From Pachyseris speciosa (lineage: Eukaryota; Cnidaria; Anthozoa; Scleractinia; Pachyseridae), in contig JAEMWC010000281.1 of assembly GCA_016490735.1 (NCBI GenBank), forward strand, positions 560,001 to 624,000: a stretch of 64,000 nucleotides of DNA. Direction: 5' to 3'. A program made the translations under genes and the position numbers. Of the stretch, positions 51,896-62,700 are shown piece after piece; the stretch's first letter is position 1, and each line of letters starts with the position of its first letter. The notes under the pieces were generated by a model that had not been told where the DNA came from, ran no database searches, and saw nothing but the letters and a program-made list of their open reading frames with translations.

Positions 51896-52375
51896 TCTAA
51901 TTCTTATAACTCTCGTATCTGTTTAAGCTCTGCTGAAAATATCTGGGTGTCTGGGAAGAGAGTACTTTTGGAGAAATTGCGGAATTGATCGAGCTTGTTT
52001 TTGTTGTTTGTCAAAATGGCCGACAGGCAACATAGTAAAGCCACTATTATCTACTTCTTTGTAGATATCAAAATACTATAACGGCACTTTTTTGAAATTA
52101 GAGGAATAGTCCAGGTGGAATGTCGTTTCAATTGGCTCCAATTTACTCTAGAAATTGACTCATATTTCTCGGCAATTTCAGAATAACATTTTTTGCCAAA
52201 AACATTGGTTGGAAGAGGGTATGATCAATAGTGGTTACCATGACAACGATACATCAAGTGACCTTATATGGCCATTTTCTTTCATCCCCCAGGCCATCTA
52301 CCTCCACACAAAAAAATGAAGGGGGGTTAAAAATTTTCATTTCCAACTTTGCTTCGCTTTCTCAGAGAACTGCCC
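51896..52375 (-). repeat. Right terminal inverted repeat of the TTAA element
   Basis: Complement of 47,000-47,485. Both ends contain GTAAAGCCACTA-type blocks and a CAAAATGGCCGACAGG segment. Confidence 0.8.
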
Positions 52376-52379
52376 TTAA

Positions 52380-52534
52380 AACTTTACCGTGTGCACTAAC
52401 CTAAACATAAAAGCTAAAAGATGGTACGTTAATTAGTAGCAGGGGGAAACTTAATTCCCATTTTAAAGCTACTCTCAATTCGCTAATATAAAACATTATA
52501 CCGTAAAAAAAAACCTAGAATACATTAGAAATAA
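52380..52534. other. Spacer between two large elements
   Basis: 155 bp of AT-rich sequence with no feature; ends in a run of nine A. Confidence 0.4.
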
Positions 52535-52744
52535 TATACATAGTTTTAGCCAAGCCTAGCGGTACTTATAATTATATATAATTTTATAATTTTATGTCTT
52601 TACCGGTATTGAACAACTTCGCATGGCTTTACTCGCCGCATTATTGTTTAGAACAGTCAACAGGAATTGACCGAGGTTCAAAATCCTGAAAAAATTCAAA
52701 CATTACAAGAAAGCAATACACGACGCGTATTCGAAAAGAAATTT

Positions 52745-53108
52745 AATCAATCAAAAAACGATCATTTTCATCCAACATCGTGTGGACGAGCATGTCACAG
52801 TTTGACCGTTTAGCCACCTCTCTCAACATTGCATTTAAATGGCTTTCCACGTTTTAACTAGGACAAACATTTTGATCCAACTGTTTGATCGTTAGCCACC
52901 CCAACCAACAAAGCGTGCACAGCCGGTAAAAAGCAACCAAGTGAACGACACAACGTCGAAATTTCAGCGATAATACGCAAAATGTCGTTCTGTGGACTTG
53001 CACTGTCTAGTGTTTGGTCAAACATTGTTCGCGCGATTAGCCACTCAACGTTATGTTTGACAACTGACGATGTTGGATGAAAATATTTGATCGTTTAGCC
53101 GGGGTTTA
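52745..53108. mobile_element. MITE copy in left arm (related to 60,432-60,815)
   Basis: Opens near AACGATCATTTTCATCCAAC and closes GATGTTGGATGAAAATATTTGATCGTTTAGCC; interior shares AACCAACAAAGCGTGCACAG-like text with the right-arm copy. Its left terminus is eroded. Confidence 0.6.
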
Positions 53109-55415
53109 AATCCTTAATTTTACTAGGACTCATTGCGATTACGTGTTAATAAGATAAAGGCAAAAGTTCTTAACTCTGTTGAGGCACAGACGTCGAAAAA
53201 CACTAAACCAAGCGGGGTAAAAACAATCTTTTGCTTACAAGCAAACAACAAAACAAACAAACAATTCAACTACGTACTTCCGTCCAAAACGAGTAGAGAT
53301 TATTGTTATTTGTATCCAGTCGAGAGAAAAATACAAGTATCATTCCTGAATAAAAGTAACGACGATTAACCCAAGTGTTAAGCTTCAACTTTATTTAATC
53401 CACATGTGTTGTAGAGGTTCTTGGCTACCACTTGAAAATACGTATCCACTTTAGTAAAACCACGCATCTCCAAAATAGCAAGCGGTTTGTCGATAGGAAG
53501 AGCTTATTCCACTAAGTTTGAGCTACTGGTTCCTCTCATTAATGCTGATGAACTGTTAAGTGACCTTTCTTGGTGAGCTGCAAGATACCGTGTTAAAGTA
53601 AATGCCCTACAATAGTTCAATCGTTTTATTTTTCAACCGTTTTTTGAATACACCGAAAGTTGATCAAAGATTGGTATTTGACCACTGAATATGTTGACAG
53701 TTTGCGCGATAAACATCGGACGTTACAAACAGAGGTTAAACTTATGCGAGGAACAACTAGATAACTTTCGACCGGTGTTTTATAACATATTATAAGGTTA
53801 GAACATTTCTAAATGTTTTTTTCTAAGTGCTTATATTAACCTAATATGGGTTAAGACACATACACGGAGTAAAATTTATGTCTGCCCCGCAACTTCACAG
53901 TTCACCCGCCGAGGGTCAACTATTTGCATTTTATTACGGACTTTGAAACGCTCTCGCGCCACTCTTATTCATTCGCCCAAAGAAATTTTCGCAGGAATCT
54001 ATAGACCATCCTTCCAAAATTCAACCACCAGAAGCGCAATCGATTTGAAGGTTTAGCACATGTTGAAAATTAGTTTTATTCATGAAGTACTTTTACTGCA
54101 GTGAATTGTATACCTTCGAAATTAAATATTTCGTATGCACAAAGCAACGCAAAATTCCCCTAAATCATTCCAACAGATACTTAGAGATTCTTCAATAATA
54201 TTTGATTGTTTTAAAGCAGTAGGATGATTTGTTTTTGCAGGCGAGGCTCTGAAAGCAGTGTGATTATTTAGAGCCCCAAATCACGATTTTTAACGGATTT
54301 TCGTTATTTTCATTTTACTTTGAAATACAAAGATATTTCACCGAAAAACTGAACTGTACAGTGATTTTAGTTAGATCCTAGACTATCGAACATTAAAATG
54401 TCAAAGAAACCTTTTTCCAGTACTATATAGAGTCACTGGAATTATCCCCGTTACTGTCGAGGTAAGGTGTCCAGATAAATCATTAGTATTCAAACTGCCT
54501 AGGAAGAAAACGTAAAATATCTTCCTACATACTGATGTGGATTTCCTCCATACTAATGAGAATCCCTTCTTTGATTGGTTTAAAGTGAAGTCGGAAACAA
54601 AACACAACGACAACAAAAACTTGTATGAAACTATGGAACACTCGAAGAGTTTAAACTATGTATGAAACGGTCAGGTATTTAAACCATGTATGAAACTATG
54701 GAACGCTCGAGGAATTTAAGCTATGTATGAAACACAAATCCAGTTTTAATTAATGATGACAATGCTAAGACCATTACAAATATTTATGAAATCACTCATC
54801 CAACCAACCTTCAAACTTAGTCATTCCTTACAAGTCGCTTTCTGGGAAAAACTTTCCTCTGAGATTATCGTTCGCTTTTCCGAAAGTCTTAACAATTTTG
54901 TCTGTAGGAATAAATTCTTAGCTAACTTCTCTTGTTTTCCGCTCCGTTAGTCGCGCACGCGTTATGCAAAACGGATCTCAACTCTTCTCTCAACCCTATA
55001 TTTACATACAAACTCAAAAGAAGAAGCCCATGGGACAGCTCTACCATCGAACAACAACAATGGAAGTTCGGAGCGTTTCAACACGCGACTAATGAATACT
55101 TGCTATTAAACAGCACGTTTCTTGAGACATTATTCCTTTATTAGCGAATACAAAAATGATTCAAATACACAGAGATTTGAAATGAATAAAAATACATTTA
55201 TTGACAACGAAAGCCCCAACAACTACGAAATGGTTAGCACAAAGTATCAGGAAATTAGGATGCAATCAATCTTCTTCGTTACATTGAGAATACCAAACAA
55301 TAAGACTGGAGTCCACTTAACAAAGAGATAAACTCCAATATAACAACACGCTAGATATTGGTTTGAAATACATTTGTATTGAGAGCAAAAACATAGTATA
55401 ACATTCAAAGTAGGT

Positions 55416-55904
55416 CTAGTCTTCATCTTGTGGAATGGGTTGCCTCACAAACAATCGATTAAACAAGAATTTCCGCTTATCGATGGCTAGTTCTGTCGAT
55501 TCCAGCCAATCAAATCCATCCGTATCTTTGAGATCTTTTTGGGTTTCCATCACTTTTTGGAAGGTGTAATCTTTCTTCATCGTTCGCATCCACTGCAGAT
55601 ACTCCAACAGTACTTTTCTCAGTTCTTTTCTGTAGAGAGGAAGGAGAGCGTTCTGGGCCTTAAGGTGAGCAACATTTTCCGAATCTCCGTTCCTTTTTTA
55701 CTCTTCAACAAAAGCATTGAGCTGGACCTCGTGGTGTTCCTGAGCTTCATCTAATATGCGCGACCAAGGGTTTAAGCGCTCTGTCACCTCTTGGGGAGAA
55801 TCCGTTTCTTGGCTGGATTGGGAGTCTTCACTGTCTTCGCTATCTTCGAAATTTCCATCCCCGTTGAAGAAGGTAGTCACATTATAACCGTCGCTCCAAG
55901 ACAT
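55416..55904 (-). pseudogene. Left-arm copy of the acidic 162-aa ORF (broken)
   Basis: Mirror of 56,610-57,098. Starts MSWSDGYNVTTFFNGDGNFE against MSWSDGYNDYLLQRGNGNFE in the intact copy: small indels shift then restore the frame across about 11 codons. A TAC to TAA change ends it after FVEE (about 55,698); downstream codons remain readable to RQPIPQDED. So the left copy is inactivated by one nonsense change. Confidence 0.65.
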
Positions 55905-56052
55905 TTTTTGGTTTGAACAGCATGACCTTGTTTTGTCCCTTTTGTCCCTAAAATGTCCTTTTCGTCCTGTTTTGTGTCCTTCTTGTCATTCGAATAAACG
56001 GTTAAAATTTGCTGAAATGGTTTTATTTCTGCTGAGATCTCGAACTGTTAAC

Positions 56053-56208
56053 ATGGCTAAATACGTGTGCCGTGACTGCCCAATTCCCAATTGTGGAGCA
56101 AAATATCTCGTTAAATTGTCTAATCATCTCACAGATGTACATGGATTAGATTGTATCAATCGAAGGAAGTGGTTACAAGAAGCGAAATTACAAGCTAAGG
56201 TAGAGTGA
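56053..56208 (+). CDS. Small C2H2-like zinc-finger protein in the central loop
   Basis: 52 codons from ATG at 56,053: MAKYVCRDCPIPNCGAKYLV, then KLSNHLTDVHGL and NRRKWLQEAKLQ. Cys-x2-Cys with a further Cys and His-x4-His gives a zinc-finger-like knuckle followed by a basic helix. An open frame extends upstream to 55,933 without recognisable motifs, so the shorter start is preferred. It is immediately followed by (TGATG overlap) the next ORF. It lies in the unpaired loop, so it is the only single-copy coding candidate of the element. Confidence 0.5.
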   Translation: MAKYVCRDCPIPNCGAKYLVKLSNHLTDVHGLDCINRRKWLQEAKLQAKVE

Positions 56209-56471
56209 TGATCTATTCAGCAAAGAGAAGGCAGGGATTAAGACGTTCTAGAAGTGAAACACCTCTATCAGTGCAGGATGAGGAAAAGGATACGATCGTC
56301 CATCGGTTATCAACACCAAGAGGAGTAAAGACATCACTGAAATCTCTACCAAGAGGCATTGGAAAAGCAGCCAAGGGAATCAAACGTTGTAAAACAACAG
56401 CAGATTCAGTTCCTGAGTGGCTCACTCTGTATGGAGACGATAAAGGGCCGAACACAGAGAAGAGAGCTTAG
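56205..56471 (+). CDS. Basic hypothetical ORF following the zinc-finger ORF
   Basis: 88 codons, starting 4 nt before the end of the preceding ORF. Rich in Arg/Lys/Ser (RRQGLRRSRSETPLSVQDEE) with no domain I recognise; reads as a hydrophilic tail (IGKAAKGIKRCKTTADSVPE). It may be a downstream continuation of the zinc-finger gene in another frame. Weak candidate. Confidence 0.3.
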   Translation: MMIYSAKRRQGLRRSRSETPLSVQDEEKDTIVHRLSTPRGVKTSLKSLPRGIGKAAKGIKRCKTTADSVPEWLTLYGDDKGPNTEKRA

Positions 56472-56609
56472 TAACCCAGTTTGCAGTACCAGTAGCTTGT
56501 CACACTAAACCGCATCCCATAAGCTTCACATTTTCACTGCTTATTTTAAAGGCGGCGCTCCACTTGCCGTTCAGTTTGCTGTCAAAGCTCGTGCTGTTCA
56601 AACCAAAAA

Positions 56610-57098
56610 ATGTCTTGGAGCGACGGTTATAATGACTACCTTCTTCAAAGGGGTAATGGAAATTTCGAAGATAGCGAAGACAGTGAAGACTCCCAATCCA
56701 GCCAAGAAACAGATTCTCCCCAAGAAGTGACAGAGCACTTAAACCCTTGGTCGCGCATATTAGATGAAGCTCAGGAACACCACGAGGTCCAGCTCAATGC
56801 TTTTGTCGAAGAGTACAAAAGGAACGGAGATTCGGAAAACGTGGCTCACCTTAAAGCGCAGAACGCACTCCTTCCTCTCTACAGAAAAGAACTGAGAAAA
56901 GTACTGTTGGAGTATCTGCAGTGGATGCAAGCGATGAAGAAAGATTACACCTTCCAAAAAGTGATGGAAACCCAAAAAGATCTCAAAGATACGGATGGAT
57001 TTGATTGGCTGGAATCGACAGAACTAGCCATCGATAAGCGGAAATTCTTGTTTAATCGGTTGTTTGTGAGGCAACCCATTCCACAAGATGAAGACTAG
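56610..57098 (+). CDS. Acidic helical protein of unknown function (intact copy)
   Basis: 162 codons. Residues 20-45 are Glu/Asp/Ser-rich (FEDSEDSEDSQSSQETDSPQ); the rest is predicted helical and charged, with LNPWSRILDEAQEHHEVQLN, YRKELRKVLLEYLQWMQAMK and DGFDWLESTELAIDKRKFLF. I do not recognise a named domain. I recall a multi-copy cnidarian group ending in a similar 'DGFD..EA...AV.KRKFL..R' motif, often next to C2H2-type small proteins, but cannot name it. Here a C2H2-like ORF does lie just upstream in the central loop. The start is set by the ATG common to both arm copies. Confidence 0.5.
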   Translation: MSWSDGYNDYLLQRGNGNFEDSEDSEDSQSSQETDSPQEVTEHLNPWSRILDEAQEHHEVQLNAFVEEYKRNGDSENVAHLKAQNALLPLYRKELRKVLLEYLQWMQAMKKDYTFQKVMETQKDLKDTDGFDWLESTELAIDKRKFLFNRLFVRQPIPQDED

Positions 57099-58584
57099 AC
57101 CTACTTTGAATGTTATACTATGTTTTTGCTCTCAATACAAATGTATTTCAAACCAATATCTAGCGTGTTGTTATATTGGAGTTTATCTCTTTGTTAAGTG
57201 GACTCCAGTCTTATTGTTTGGTATTCTCAATGTAACGAAGAAGATTGATTGCATCCTAATTTCCTGATACTTTGTGCTAACCATTTCGTAGTTGTTGGGG
57301 CTTTCGTTGTCAATAAATGTATTTTTATTCATTTCAAATCTCTGTGTATTTGAATCATTTTTGTATTCGCTAATAAAGGGAATAATGTCTCAAGAAACGT
57401 GCTGTTTAATAGCAAGTATTCATTAGTCGCGTGTTGAAACGCTCCGAACTTCCATTGTTGTTGTTCGATGGTAGAGCTGTCCCATGGGCTTCTTCTTTTG
57501 AGTTTGTATGTAAATATAGGGTTGAGAGAAGAGTTGAGATCCGTTTTGCATAACGCGTGCGCGACTAACGGAGCGGAAAACAAGAGAAGTTAGCTAAGAA
57601 TTTATTCCTACAGACAAAATTGTTAAGACTTTCGGAAAAGCGAACGATAATCTCAGAGGAAAGTTTTTCCCAGAAAGCGACTTGTAAGGAATGACTAAGT
57701 TTGAAGGTTGGTTGGATGAGTGATTTCATAAATATTTGTAATGGTCTTAGCATTGTCATCATTAATTAAAACTGGATTTGTGTTTCATACATAGTTTAAA
57801 TTCCTCGAGCGTTCCATAGTTTCATACATGGTTTAAATACCTGACCGTTTCATACATAGTTTAAACTCTTCGAGTGTTCCATAGTTTCATACAAGTTTTT
57901 GTTGTCGTTGTGTTTTGTTTCCGACTTCACTTTAAACCAATCAAAGAAGGGATTCTCACTAGTATGGAGGAAATCCACATTAGTATGTAGAAAGATATCT
58001 TACCTAATCCACCTAGGCAGTTTGAATACTAATGATTTATCTGGACACCTTACCTCGACAGTAACCGGGGTAATTCCAATGACTATATACTACTTTTTTT
58101 CCACCCTTGCCGCGAAGTTTGGAATTTGTCTAAATTTTACAGACCGGAGCTCTTAATTTGTTTGAACCGGTAAGAATCAGCGTTTGGATATTAAAAACAG
58201 TCAAATGGGGTTTCCGGTTGGCTGGCTTTGATAATTTTGTACTGGATAGGACTGCGAGGGAAGAGCACGTGCGGTTTCGCAAGCGCTTTCTTCGTTATAA
58301 CTGGATGATGTTTTGCCACACTGATAATCACTAATATAAATGAAGACGCTTCCTCTGAAAACATGGGAAGTAACAGTAAAGTTATTAAGGTACTTCAGGA
58401 TTTTTTTGTCTGATTAGCCAAGCAACCATTTTGGGTGAAATGGCGCTATTATGCAGCTCTGTGTTCCGAGTGATTGCTGACTTACTAAACTAACCTACCA
58501 GGTCAGTCGTCCTTTTGTCATTTCTTCGGACATTTAAGTCTTAAGTCAGAATTATTTAACAATTGTTCTACTCTACGACGAGGT

Positions 58585-58730
58585 ATGTTTGTTACTTGTC
58601 TTATTTCTCCACCTTCGCAATTCTCCAAGAATCAGTCCTCAAAGAAACATACACATCGCATTTTGTTTTGTTGTTTTGTGGCATTTGACCCGCGGCGAAG
58701 TTCTCTAAACTATTGGAGTCTTATTAGCGG
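58585..58730 (+). repeat. Extra copy of the foldback's terminal tandem unit
   Basis: TTACTTGTCTTATTTCTCC...AAGAAACATACACATCGCAT...TGTTGTTTTGTGGC resembles the units at 60,978-61,480. It marks sequence of the same family within the right arm's extra 1 kb. Confidence 0.45.
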
Positions 58731-58773
58731 AGCTCCGGCGGCCCGAAGGGCCGCCAAGCGGAGCACCATACCT

Positions 58774-58805
<32 letters not shown>

Positions 58806-58858
58806 AAAGCAGCTAGCGGTATTGCTCGTGGGCGCCCACGACGACGACGACGGTGGAG

Positions 58859-58890
<32 letters not shown>

Positions 58891-59291
58891 CCATAATAAT
58901 CCAACATGGCGGCCGTACTCCACCTGTCCTAGCTGGGTCCCCAGGTGATCAGCTAGTTTGCAGCGTGCAACTTTGATATAGGACATCCGTGTCATGGCCA
59001 ATTGACAGCTGTCAAAACAAGGTTTCCGCTGACCAGTATCACATGGCCATATCGCGGGCTCAAGTTTGGAGCTCATATAAGTCAGCTGTTTTTTTTTTAA
59101 GTTGGCCGCTGACCACGTGCTAGTTTTCGATCAGATCGCAGGCTCAAGTAAATGTCAAATGTTCAAGCAAGCAACCGTGGACAATAATCCTGCTGGTATA
59201 CGTTGGATCAAACTAGTGATCTGATCGGCGTAATAAAATTAACAGAGAGTATAAAAGCAAGGGCCGATACAACGTAGAATGGTTTTAAGTT

Positions 59292-59580
59292 TTGTGTACT
59301 ATATTTCGGCTGGCCAAACCAGCCTTCTTCAGTTACAATGAGAATTTACATTGGAAGGGGTGTTTATGTAGTTATATACCGGAAACGCGTAAAACTAAAA
59401 TGATTGACAGTGTAAAATAAAATACTAGAAAAAAGGTAAACTTATAAGAAAAAATTAACTAATATGTTTCTTCGCGGATGTTAAGACCTTCAGGATCAAT
59501 TATTCTGCCTTTTGAAATTAAAAAAGCTTCTCTGGCCTTACGGATTGAGTCTCTGTTAGAAAATATTTTCTCAATGGGTC
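59292..59580 (-). mobile_element. Penelope-like element fragment (GIY-YIG C-terminus plus ribozyme-like end)
   Basis: On the minus strand from about 59,579 to the stop at 59,459-59,461 the frame reads FSNRDSIRKAREAFLISKGR then IIDPEGLNIREETY, the C-terminal end of a PLE GIY-YIG endonuclease. About 130 bp further on is CTGAAGA (59,332-59,326), a stem II of GGCTGG/CCAGCC and GAAA with a short palindromic ATAT stem III: a hammerhead-like motif in the same relative place as in the first PLE fragment. It is 5'-truncated and only about 40 residues of coding sequence survive. Confidence 0.7.
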
Positions 59581-60431
59581 AAGCCAGGTTAATTTAACGA
59601 AAACTGGCTCTAGCCAGGTTAATTTAACCAAAACGAGGCACCCAAACCAAAACGAGGCTTAATTTTCCGCGCGCTTTCTGCGGCTCGTAATTTCACATTC
59701 AGTTGGTTTCTTCATTTCGACCAAAACAACTTCATCTTCTTCGAAGTTTGTCTTTTAATTCGCGTAAAAGGCATAAAAATCAAGAACTAATTAACAGATA
59801 CTCCGGAAGGTGAATTTTCAAGTCATAAAAAAGATAGGAAAAGATTTGCCTCAGGAAACGCTTAAAACTTGGATCGACTTGCATAATCGACGCGCGGATT
59901 GTGTGGTTGAAAAACAGAATAATTCAAGGCTTCAAGGACTTTCACTTTACCGCGGCACCTCGCAGCTCACCAAGATTGGTCACTTAACAGTTCACCGGCA
60001 TTAATGGGAGGAACGAGTAGCTCAAAGTTAGTGGAAGAAGTTCTTTCTTTGGACAAACCGTTTGCTATTTTTCCAGATGCGTGTTTTAACTCAAGTGGAT
60101 TCCTATTTTCAACCTCTACAACACAGGTGACTGAATTAAATGAATTGAAGCTTAACATTAAATGGTTTAATCGTTCTTATTTTTGTTCAGGAAAGCAATA
60201 TGTATTTTTCTCTCGACTGGATATAAATAACAATCATCTCTACTCGTTTTGCAAGCAAAGAAATAGTTGAATTGTTTGTTTGTTTTGTTGTTTTCATGCA
60301 AGCGAACGAGTGTTTTCACTCCGCTTGGCTGACTGTTTTCAGTGTTTTTTGTGCCTCAACAGCATTAAAAAACCTTTTGCCTTAACTTATTAACAAGTAA
60401 TCGCAATGAGTCCTCGTAAAATTAAGCATTA

Positions 60432-60815
60432 AGCCCAGGCTCAACGATCAAACACTTCATTCAACATCGTGCTGGAAGATAATTTAAAACGGCTTTCTAT
60501 GTTTGATCCAGATGAAACATTTTCATCCAACATTTCAGACATTTCGCTCTACGAACAAATGTTTGATCGTTTAGCCAACCCAACCAAGAAAGTGCACAGT
60601 CAGTAAAAAGCAAACCAAATGAAGAACGTGAAAAATTCAGCGATAAAAAAAAAGTGTCCTGTGTACTCGCTTTGTCGTGTGTTTGGTCAAACATTGTTTG
60701 TTTTCCTGCTGGCAGAGGTTTCTCGCCCAGGGAAATTTGTTTATCGGCTAGTCACCCAACGTTATGTTTGTCAAACACAATGTTCAGGAAAATGTTTGAT
60801 CGTTTAGCGGGGGCT
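60432..60815. mobile_element. 384-bp MITE, PIF/Harbinger-type TTA duplication
   Basis: Ends AGCCCAGGCTCAACGATCAAAC...GTTTGATCGTTTAGCGGGGGCT, flanked by TTA at 60,429-60,431 and 60,816-60,818. The TTA duplication is the TWA type of PIF/Harbinger. The mirror copy at 52,745-53,108 shows it was in the arm before or during the arm duplication, if it is orthologous. Confidence 0.7.
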
Positions 60816-60977
60816 TTAGTATTGCTTGTGTTTTGCGCAAAGAGGACAATTTCAGCAACTTCTGAAAACACAAATAATATCAATTCTTAATTTTTCTCGG
60901 CCCAGTGCGATTACCAATCCAACCGTCGGTTTGTTTTCCTTTTTCTCTTTTCTCCGATATTTAAGCATTTGTCAAAA

Positions 60978-61531
60978 TTGCTTAACAATTTTTATTAATT
61001 TGCTACGAAATTGTCACTTGTCTATTTTCCCTACCTTCTCCAAAGAAACCTACAAACCTACGCATCGTCAGTGAATTTGTTTTCTTGTAATGTTTTGTTA
61101 TTCTGTGGTTTGTGAATCGCGGTCAATTCCTGTTGACTGCTCTAAGCGATCAGGTTCATACTCTACGGACCGTTATGTAAAAATGTAAGATTGCTTAGTA
61201 ATTTTTCCAGCTTACTAGAAGCTTACTTGTCAACTTTCTTCACCCTTTCCAAGAATCTTCGAACAAACATAGGCGTCGTGTTGTTTTGGAATGTTTTAAT
61301 GTTTTGAAGTTTTTGAACCGCAGTCAAGTCCTGTTGACTGCTCTTAACACAAAATATTGGCGCAAGGAAAGCCATGCGAAGTTGCTCAATACCAGTAAAT
61401 AAAATAATAACCATGGAGCTCCGCTTTTAGGCTTGGCTAAATCTATATATTACCAGTACATTGGGCCTGTCTACGGACATTGCTTAGCAATTTTTGTAGT
61501 TTATACTACAAGATTTACTTGCCTGTATTGT
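60978..61531 (+). repeat. Tandem ~215-290-bp units at the right end of the foldback
   Basis: Units begin TTGCTTARCAATTTTT at about 60,979, 61,191 and 61,482 and share CACTTGTCWAYTTTC..., GTTTGTGAATCGCGGTCAA / TTTTTGAACCGCAGTCAAG and TCCTGTTGACTGCTCT. The third is partial. Only one unit is visible in the left arm, so copy number differs between arms. Confidence 0.6.
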
Positions 61532-61865
61532 CGAGGCCGGATGGCAAGACCAACACATCGGATTACTCGAAACTCAACACGCACTTTTAATACAAACACA
61601 CACACATGCTTTCAACATGGCCGCCCGCAACGAACGCACAATGCCTAGCGGCTTAACTGGACGCTACATCCCTTCCTTTCCACTTTGACTGTATCTTCTT
61701 ACAGATTAAAACGGTTTATGAAACCTAACTGAAATCTGAAATCAAGTTTGAAATGTCTTTTCAAAAGTCCTGAAGTCTCTTAGGGTTTCCCTAAAACATA
61801 GTCCTCAAATTTCTCTGGTGTTTCGATAGTACGCTTAGGTCTAGAGGTTTCAGCTTCAATTGGCT

Positions 61866-62700
61866 TCAGATCTGAAGTGTCCGTGTCCTTAACATTGCTG
61901 TCCTCCTTTGGCAATTTTGACTCTTCAGGTGAAACGTAAGGTTTGCAGAAAGAACTGTCTCTTCACTCGACTGGACTGTTAGTTGACTTCCTTCTTTTGC
62001 TAACACTGTATATGGTTCAGGTTCAAAATTAGGTGCTAGTTTTCCCGTGCTCTTTGTGTTCTTCAGAAGCACTTGATCTCCAGGAATTATAGTGCTCGGT
62101 ACCGCACTTCGCTTGTCGTCCACATAAGCTTTCTGAGTTAACTTTTACTCCAGTCCCTGTCTCTAATCTCCTCGTTGACCACTGACTGGTCTGGTCTCAA
62201 TTCTGGCAATTTAGACTTGATCTCTCTCCCAAACATGAGATAGGCTGGAGTGGCACCTGTTGAGACTTGAGATGTGGACCTGTATGCCATGAGATACTTT
62301 GGTAGTCCCTCTGTCCACTTCTTCCCTTCCACCTCTGCAACCTTCAAGGCCTTCAAGAGGGATCGGTTCTGTCGTTCCACCTCACCATTGGCCTGTGGCC
62401 ATAACGGGGGTGATCTCCTGTGCTCAATTCCACACTCATGCAAGAACTCCTCGAACTCTCTGCTCACGAATTGCGGACCATTATCTGTCTTGAGTGATAA
62501 GGGTTTCCAAATCGTGCAAAAATATCTTTTCGCGCCATGATGATCTTGGGTGTGACCGTTGACCGCATCACTACCACCTCGTAATACCGACTGTAATAAT
62601 CGACGACATTAGATCTGCGGCGAGATCCTGCCAGGGGCCGGTAGGTGGTTCAGTCCTTTGCATCGGTTCGGGAGGTGAATACTGTCCTACAACCTGACAA
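61866..62700 (-). pseudogene. Gypsy integrase, frameshifted
   Basis: Zinc-domain end MCRSCHGCQVVGQYS, then VVDYYSRYYEVVVM (first catalytic Asp, frame-shifted relative to the preceding text), a second Asp in a DNGPQF region near 62,480, and WPQANGEVERQNRSLLKALK (catalytic Glu). YRSTSQVSTGATPAYLMFGR is the usual gypsy integrase core end. After a stop at 62,138 a new frame gives IIPGDQVLLKNTKSTGKLAP, an SH3/GPY-like C-terminal piece. At least two frame changes. Confidence 0.8.

Larger units (their letters stand above)
47000..52375. mobile_element. TTAA-flanked 5.4-kb DNA transposon of uncertain superfamily
   Basis: Long inverted ends (left 47,000-47,485, right 51,896-52,375, roughly 80% alike by eye). 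The termini are AAGCAGGTCTCTG and, read backwards, GGGCAGTTCTCTG. TTAA occurs immediately outside each (46,996-46,999; 52,376-52,379), the target of piggyBac and Kolobok transposons. Inside: a foldback (47,484-47,588), a hammerhead mini-element (47,641-47,919), a small zinc-binding ORF on the plus strand (48,013-48,285) and a decayed intron-containing gene on the minus strand (51,213-48,272), tail to tail. The minus gene does not look like a piggyBac or typical Kolobok transposase. Divergent ends and many stops indicate an old copy. Confidence 0.7.
52535..61455. mobile_element. 8.9-kb giant foldback element
   Basis: Two inverted arms around a ~0.7-kb loop. Pairs: 52,540-52,745 with 61,245-61,450 (TAGCCAAGCCT / AGGCTTGGCTA; GTCAACAGGAATTGACC / GTCAAGTCCTGTTGAC); 52,745-53,380 with 60,150-60,815; 53,390-53,650 with 59,890-60,130; 54,411-55,930 with 56,586-58,105 (almost identical, symmetry centre 56,257). 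The left arm has ~1 kb less between 53,650 and 54,411 than the right, where other repeats and a PLE fragment intervene. Each inner arm has one copy of a 162-codon ORF pointing outward. The inner ~1.5 kb is far more alike than the outer arms, so gene conversion or a recent inner inversion is possible. No transposase recognised. Confidence 0.7.

Noticed and set aside
54401..58156. Mirror frames at 54,401-54,616 and 57,899-58,156, and at 54,753-55,144 / 57,329-57,762
   Set aside because: They occur in pairs only because the arms are inverted copies; no conserved domain, and one pair ends at different points after small indels.
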